From Amoeboradix gromovi (lineage: Eukaryota > Sanchytriomycota > Sanchytriomycetes > Sanchytriales > Sanchytriaceae): a DNA stretch of 10,929 nucleotides. Under the pieces are notes generated by a model, which saw nothing but the letters and a program-made list of their open reading frames with translations, ran no database searches and was not told where the DNA came from. Positions 7,127 through 10,929 of the stretch are shown one piece after another. The position numbers were made by a program, and so were the translations under genes. Every line of letters starts with the position of its first letter. Positions within the stretch are counted from its first letter, which is position 1. Location: contig JADGIF010000325.1 in NCBI GenBank assembly GCA_018985225.1, positions 1-10,929 of the forward strand. Reading direction: 5' to 3'.

Positions 7127-10100
7127 TCAACGCTCAACTGATTTTGATCGTTTATGACTATGCTGCTTTGGTGCTCGCACAACGCTTATTGTGTGCCTCC
7201 TATCCAGCTTTCTCTTTTCTGGTTGTGAAATCAGTTCTAATCCTCTTCCCACCCCATCTTCCTTACTGAATGCGTAACCCGCATGGTTGTGTTCGCCGTT
7301 TTTCATTATTACGCTGCTGTGTCTGTTGTTTATCATAGATTCCCTTATAAGTGGTTTTATGCCATATTTGCTTTCCCTTCTTTCCAGCACGCTAGCCGGT
7401 AAAGGAGAAGCTATTATTTGTGGCAATGGGCTATGATCTACTTTTTTTCTGACATTCTGTGGATCCGTTAAAACTGCTAGTTGTCCCGTTTTGTATATCT
7501 CTTGAAATATGTCAATGTCTGTACTGAAATATATCCTTCTCATATACTCATAGAACAACCATGGTAACTGGCATAGCGCAGTTGCCATTATTACTGTGAA
7601 CCAGAATATGAATGATCCTAGTGTTGTGTTAACTACCCCATACAGCGGGGATGCACTGACTAATGATGCTCCTATTACATAGAGAAATATAGTCATGGTG
7701 GACCCCCAAACAAATACAATATGAATCATTGTCCAGTATTTGCTACACAGTAAGCAATAAAGATTGGCGTTAAGTACAGCACAAATAGCCATTGTTGTAC
7801 CAACAGAGTATTTATCCACAGTTCTGCCTCCATCTAGTATTATGCCATAGTATGCTAGAAATGGAACATAGAAACAAATTATGGATTGATACAATCCAAC
7901 AAACATCACAAGTGCAAAGTTTTGATATGTGTAAATATGATTAGACTGACTACATTTATATAAGCAAGGCACGGCCAGTAGGACATGTCTATTTATTGTT
8001 TGGTCAAATCCACCAATAGCTGCTACCGGCAGCGCGCTAAATAAAACATTAAACATCATCATATAAGAGAAATCCCAAACGTATTCATAGCTGAAGAAAG
8101 AATGAAACTGAAACCAAAATAGCACCCCAACCCATATGACATTTTTTTGAAAAAAGGTCAATATCATCCAGGATATCCTATGATAATTCCAATGCCCATG
8201 CACCAATATTAAGGAAACCAGGAATCTAAATTTGTCAATTGCGTAGTCTGCATTCATTGCCGCTTGCATTCCTTCTACTCCCCGTATGCCCACTCCAATA
8301 TGAGCCTCTTGGATCATCGAAACATCGTTTGCACCATCACCAATTGCCAATGTGATCACCCTCTGTTTATTTTTAACATTAGAAACCACTTGAGCCTTTT
8401 GAAAGGGGCTTACTCTGCAGCATATAACACTAGCGCATCTGCCACAAAACCTAAGGAACAAATCTACATTTAATGGCGAAAGTGCTTGCTCCAATGCTTC
8501 TCCGTCTATAACAAGTGCATTATTGTCTATATCTCGGTCTAATAACTTGGCATACTGTTCTATTTCACTTCCTATGTCTTCTAGCTTCCCTTTGAGTATA
8601 AACACATTCTGCTCTGACTTCAGCAATAAGGTACTAAATCCGATAGACATTGCAGTTTCTAATTTATCACCTGTTAATACCCATACGAGTATCCCTGCTT
8701 CTTTGAAGAGCTTAATAGCTTCAGGAACGTATTCTTGTAGCTTATCTTCAATACCGCTGCATCCAATAACATGCCAATCCTGCTCTATCAAATCATGACA
8801 TTCCGCTATTAGCTTCTTGTTGCTACTTGACAATGCTTCTTTATACTTTGAATGCCACTGATTATATGAATTTACTGGTATTTCCTTGTAAGCAAAGCAG
8901 AGCGTCCTTAAACCTGATTGCGCGAATTGCTGCAAATGATGATCAATAAACACTTTGGTAGGGTTGCTTATAGCATGTTGGAACATGAAATCATCTGCTC
9001 CTTTGCTGAACATGATGATTCTATTATCCATGGATTGAACAATAACAGACATTCTTTTTCGCGATGAGGTAAACTCAATTACGTGTAGAATGTTGTATTG
9101 AAAGAGCTTGTCCTTCATGTTAAGTGTAATCATGTTGCCGTCACGATGATCAAATGTATACCCCAATGATTTAGACTTGGTCAACAAGGCAACTTCATCA
9201 GGAGATTCGGAAACATAAATGTGTGATTCATCTTTGTGCTCAATAACGGCAGTATGGCAGCATAAAATAATAGTAAAAAACACATCAATCTGAGGATCTA
9301 TGGGTAGTTTGTTACTAAGATTATAAGAATTTTGCAATATCCCACACATTAAGAAATCCATCTTATTCTCGGTTAAAGTACCTGTTTTATCTGTAAAAAT
9401 TATATCTATAAGGCCAAGCTCATCAGCCAATGTCCATGTCCTGGCCAGAGCAGGTGAAACCCCAATCATTTCCTTATCGCAATGAATCCAGTAAGATTGT
9501 AAACCTTTGATGAGTTCAACAGTTATAAATAAACTGAGAGGCACGATATTTTGAAATGCTAATAATCCATCAAATAAATGGAGAAAGGCTTGGAAGTATT
9601 TATTGTTATCCTCTGGCGATGACCATGGATCAGAATCATCTGCAACTATAAAACCCAGGCTACTTATAAATACAAAAAGAAATAGGAGTAATAAATTCCC
9701 AATAACAAAGGGATTTGTCTTTTTATCGACGCTGCTTAATTTCTGGGATTTGGTACCAGTGTTCAATTGTATACGAGTGTCAACACCTGCGTATATAACG
9801 ACGCCTATGACAAACTCGGCATGTCTTAATGTGCAACCACGCCACAAAGTGTTGTCTAATAATAACGGTTTCTCCTTGTAGTTACCAGAAAATGTATAAA
9901 TCTGAGTTATTGGTTCTTCAACATTTAAGACCTCGCCTGCTGGAAATTGAAGCATCGATATAGCATCCGCCTTTACCGGCTTGTTATGCAAGGCGGCTCT
10001 TAATTTGTTGTTCGTTTCACCATCTAAGTTTTTAGTTTCAATGTAGCAGTAACCGTTGCTCTCACTCGTATATAGAATGATCATATCTGCAGGAATTTGC

Positions 10101-10468
10101 TGATCTTCATAAATGATTAGAACGTGTCCCAATTTTATGTCTTTACTGGGCATCAAACCATGCCCAAATACTTCAAAACATTTGTTATTTTGGATTAAAT
10201 CAGATTTGTAGCGTTGGTAATCTTCAAGACCATCTTTAAACATACTAGCAGAAATAACAATGACTAAAGGGAGAGCCGCAAATATAGGATCAGTGATTTT
10301 AAAGAGCGGGCAAAGTTGTAAGACGAACAAGAATAAAAAATAAAAATTGGCCCACTTGGAAAACTGGAACCAGAGATTCTTTGGAATAAAATTAAGAAGG
10401 GTATAATGAGTAGTTTTGATTTGGTTGGAACTTAGTATGACTGGATCGTTGATGGTAATACTTCTCAT
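7127..10468 (-). CDS. P4-type ATPase, phospholipid-transporting (flippase)
   Basis: Uses ATP to move aminophospholipids or other lipids from the outer to the inner leaflet of plasma, Golgi or endosomal membranes, normally with a CDC50-type partner, which is not in this window. All family marks are present in 1113 residues: NLDGETNNKLR (actuator loop, 147-157), PLSL in M4 (310-313, where pump ATPases have PEGL), DKTGTLT with the phosphorylated Asp at 360, SPDEVALL (422-429), KGADDFMF (489-496), TGDK (599-602) and GDGANDVSMIQEAHIGVGI (710-728). Ten membrane spans are expected: two near 41-75, two near 253-325 and the rest from about 765 to 975. The length is normal for the family (about 1050-1350). 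The roughly 135-residue cytosolic tail is basic and Ser-rich, with RRHTIS at 1090 as a possible kinase site. The ATG is the natural start, as the N-terminus fits the family (NQIKTTHYTLLNFIPKNLW). No intron is visible. Substrate class cannot be set from the sequence by eye. Confidence 0.95.
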   Translation of the reverse strand: MRSITINDPVILSSNQIKTTHYTLLNFIPKNLWFQFSKWANFYFLFLFVLQLCPLFKITDPIFAALPLVIVISASMFKDGLEDYQRYKSDLIQNNKCFEVFGHGLMPSKDIKLGHVLIIYEDQQIPADMIILYTSESNGYCYIETKNLDGETNNKLRAALHNKPVKADAISMLQFPAGEVLNVEEPITQIYTFSGNYKEKPLLLDNTLWRGCTLRHAEFVIGVVIYAGVDTRIQLNTGTKSQKLSSVDKKTNPFVIGNLLLLFLFVFISSLGFIVADDSDPWSSPEDNNKYFQAFLHLFDGLLAFQNIVPLSLFITVELIKGLQSYWIHCDKEMIGVSPALARTWTLADELGLIDIIFTDKTGTLTENKMDFLMCGILQNSYNLSNKLPIDPQIDVFFTIILCCHTAVIEHKDESHIYVSESPDEVALLTKSKSLGYTFDHRDGNMITLNMKDKLFQYNILHVIEFTSSRKRMSVIVQSMDNRIIMFSKGADDFMFQHAISNPTKVFIDHHLQQFAQSGLRTLCFAYKEIPVNSYNQWHSKYKEALSSSNKKLIAECHDLIEQDWHVIGCSGIEDKLQEYVPEAIKLFKEAGILVWVLTGDKLETAMSIGFSTLLLKSEQNVFILKGKLEDIGSEIEQYAKLLDRDIDNNALVIDGEALEQALSPLNVDLFLRFCGRCASVICCRVSPFQKAQVVSNVKNKQRVITLAIGDGANDVSMIQEAHIGVGIRGVEGMQAAMNADYAIDKFRFLVSLILVHGHWNYHRISWMILTFFQKNVIWVGVLFWFQFHSFFSYEYVWDFSYMMMFNVLFSALPVAAIGGFDQTINRHVLLAVPCLYKCSQSNHIYTYQNFALVMFVGLYQSIICFYVPFLAYYGIILDGGRTVDKYSVGTTMAICAVLNANLYCLLCSKYWTMIHIVFVWGSTMTIFLYVIGASLVSASPLYGVVNTTLGSFIFWFTVIMATALCQLPWLFYEYMRRIYFSTDIDIFQEIYKTGQLAVLTDPQNVRKKVDHSPLPQIIASPLPASVLERRESKYGIKPLIRESMINNRHSSVIMKNGEHNHAGYAFSKEDGVGRGLELISQPEKRKLDRRHTISVVRAPKQHSHKRSKSVER

Positions 10469-10688
10469 AATGAATGAAGGTTTCAGTTAAACTCGGGGAA
10501 GAAAACAAAAGGGAATGGTATACGAAATGTAGATAGGCGGAGAAAAAAGACGACAAGGTATAGAAATCAGATCAACTTTTCCAAACGAGCCTTTCTCTGT
10601 TCATTTTTACAGACTGCTGACTATAATGCGAAACATGAGTATTTTGCTTCTACTGGGACACCAAATATAAAACTAGACTAACTCGTTT
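10469..10688. other. upstream region of the flippase gene
   Basis: About 220 nt between the flippase start and the end of the transposon-like fragment. It should contain the flippase promoter, but I see no clear TATA box, repeat or splice site. Confidence 0.4.
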
Positions 10689-10929
10689 TTAAAGGAGGTG
10701 CTCCATACGGAGGAAATCATTAATAAAAGATCTTCTATTATACAAATTTTCTTTCATTACTTTCAATCCCCTCTTCAAAATAAAATTAAAAGACCCTGCA
10801 TCTCGTTCAAATATATGAGGTCTTTGAGCATCTAAGCAAAAGGTGCATTTTCTTAGACGGTACTCTTATCTATTTCATTCTCACAGACACTACATTTCTT
10901 TGAAGTGTAATCTATGAACAGTCTCCCTG
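10689..10929 (-). pseudogene. C-terminal fragment of a TnpB/Fanzor-like nuclease, frameshifted
   Basis: Two minus-strand frames abut. From the window edge to about 10859 the first reads FIDYTSKKCSVCENEIDKST and would stop at 10853. From 10859 the second reads RLRKCTFC, then HIFERDAGSFNFILKR, and ends with a TAA at 10689. The order TSKxCxxC ... CxxC ... RDxxxxxN(I/F) is that of the zinc ribbon followed by the last RuvC Asp in TnpB (IS200/IS605) and its eukaryotic Fanzor relatives, RNA-guided nucleases carried by transposons. A one-base deletion separates the halves. After the RD motif about 36 residues remain, normal for such proteins. The main domain lies beyond the right edge, so I cannot see the other two RuvC motifs. 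Another zinc-ribbon protein remains possible. Confidence 0.5.

Noticed and set aside
8264-8798. Plus-strand ORFs inside the flippase gene, with similar ones at 9603-9881
   Set aside because: Shadows of the strongly supported minus-strand P4-ATPase frame.
10689-10700. AAAGGAGGTG resembling a bacterial ribosome-binding sequence
   Set aside because: The window is eukaryotic and this is the reverse strand of the end of the Fanzor-like fragment; no ORF follows it.
10849-10862. Short GT...AG segment at the frame break in the Fanzor-like fragment
   Set aside because: It is 12 nt, so removing it would not change the reading frame and cannot repair the break.
1-10929. tRNA, rRNA, CRISPR array or replication origin
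   Set aside because: I looked for tRNA promoter boxes, cloverleaf arms and spaced repeats on both strands by eye and found none convincing.

Overview
The window is eukaryotic nuclear DNA, AT-rich, using what looks like the standard genetic code (TAA and TGA end the recognisable genes, and no stop falls inside the 1113-codon ATPase). An intraflagellar-transport gene (IFT56) shows that the organism makes cilia or flagella. Genes are packed tightly: two convergent genes are only 21 nt apart, one large gene has no visible intron, and the one well-supported intron is just 19 nt long. I cannot name the lineage. Very short introns are known from heterotrich ciliates, chlorarachniophyte nucleomorphs and some reduced parasites, but nothing here picks one.

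Layout. Positions 1-1234 (minus strand) hold pieces of a DDE-type transposase that runs off the left edge and is frameshifted. After an AT-rich gap, 1549-3254 (plus) is a P-loop ATPase joined to a PD-(D/E)XK-type nuclease tail. It resembles Crinkler/RHS-type effectors and AAA-ATPase-like/PDDEXK fusions, and its nuclease tail is broken across reading frames. Positions 3255-3880 have no gene but include a strongly G-skewed patch. Position 3881 starts a 293-residue secreted, cysteine-rich protein (plus) that I do not recognise. It converges on IFT56 (minus, 6401-4784), which has two exons. Positions 6402-7126 carry a decayed Cys-rich ORF relic (minus). Positions 10468-7127 (minus) are a complete P4-ATPase phospholipid flippase. 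At the right edge, 10929-10689 (minus), is a frameshifted C-terminal fragment resembling a TnpB/Fanzor zinc ribbon and final RuvC motif.

The intact genes are housekeeping: membrane lipid asymmetry, ciliary transport and a probable secreted protein. Around them lie three or four broken mobile or selfish-type genes, all with frame breaks, so the region looks like a conserved core with decaying insertions between the genes. No shared pathway links the intact genes, although P4-ATPases and IFT proteins can both serve ciliary membranes. The main points for follow-up are the 19-nt intron, the Fanzor-like fragment, the broken ATPase-nuclease gene and the orphan secreted protein.
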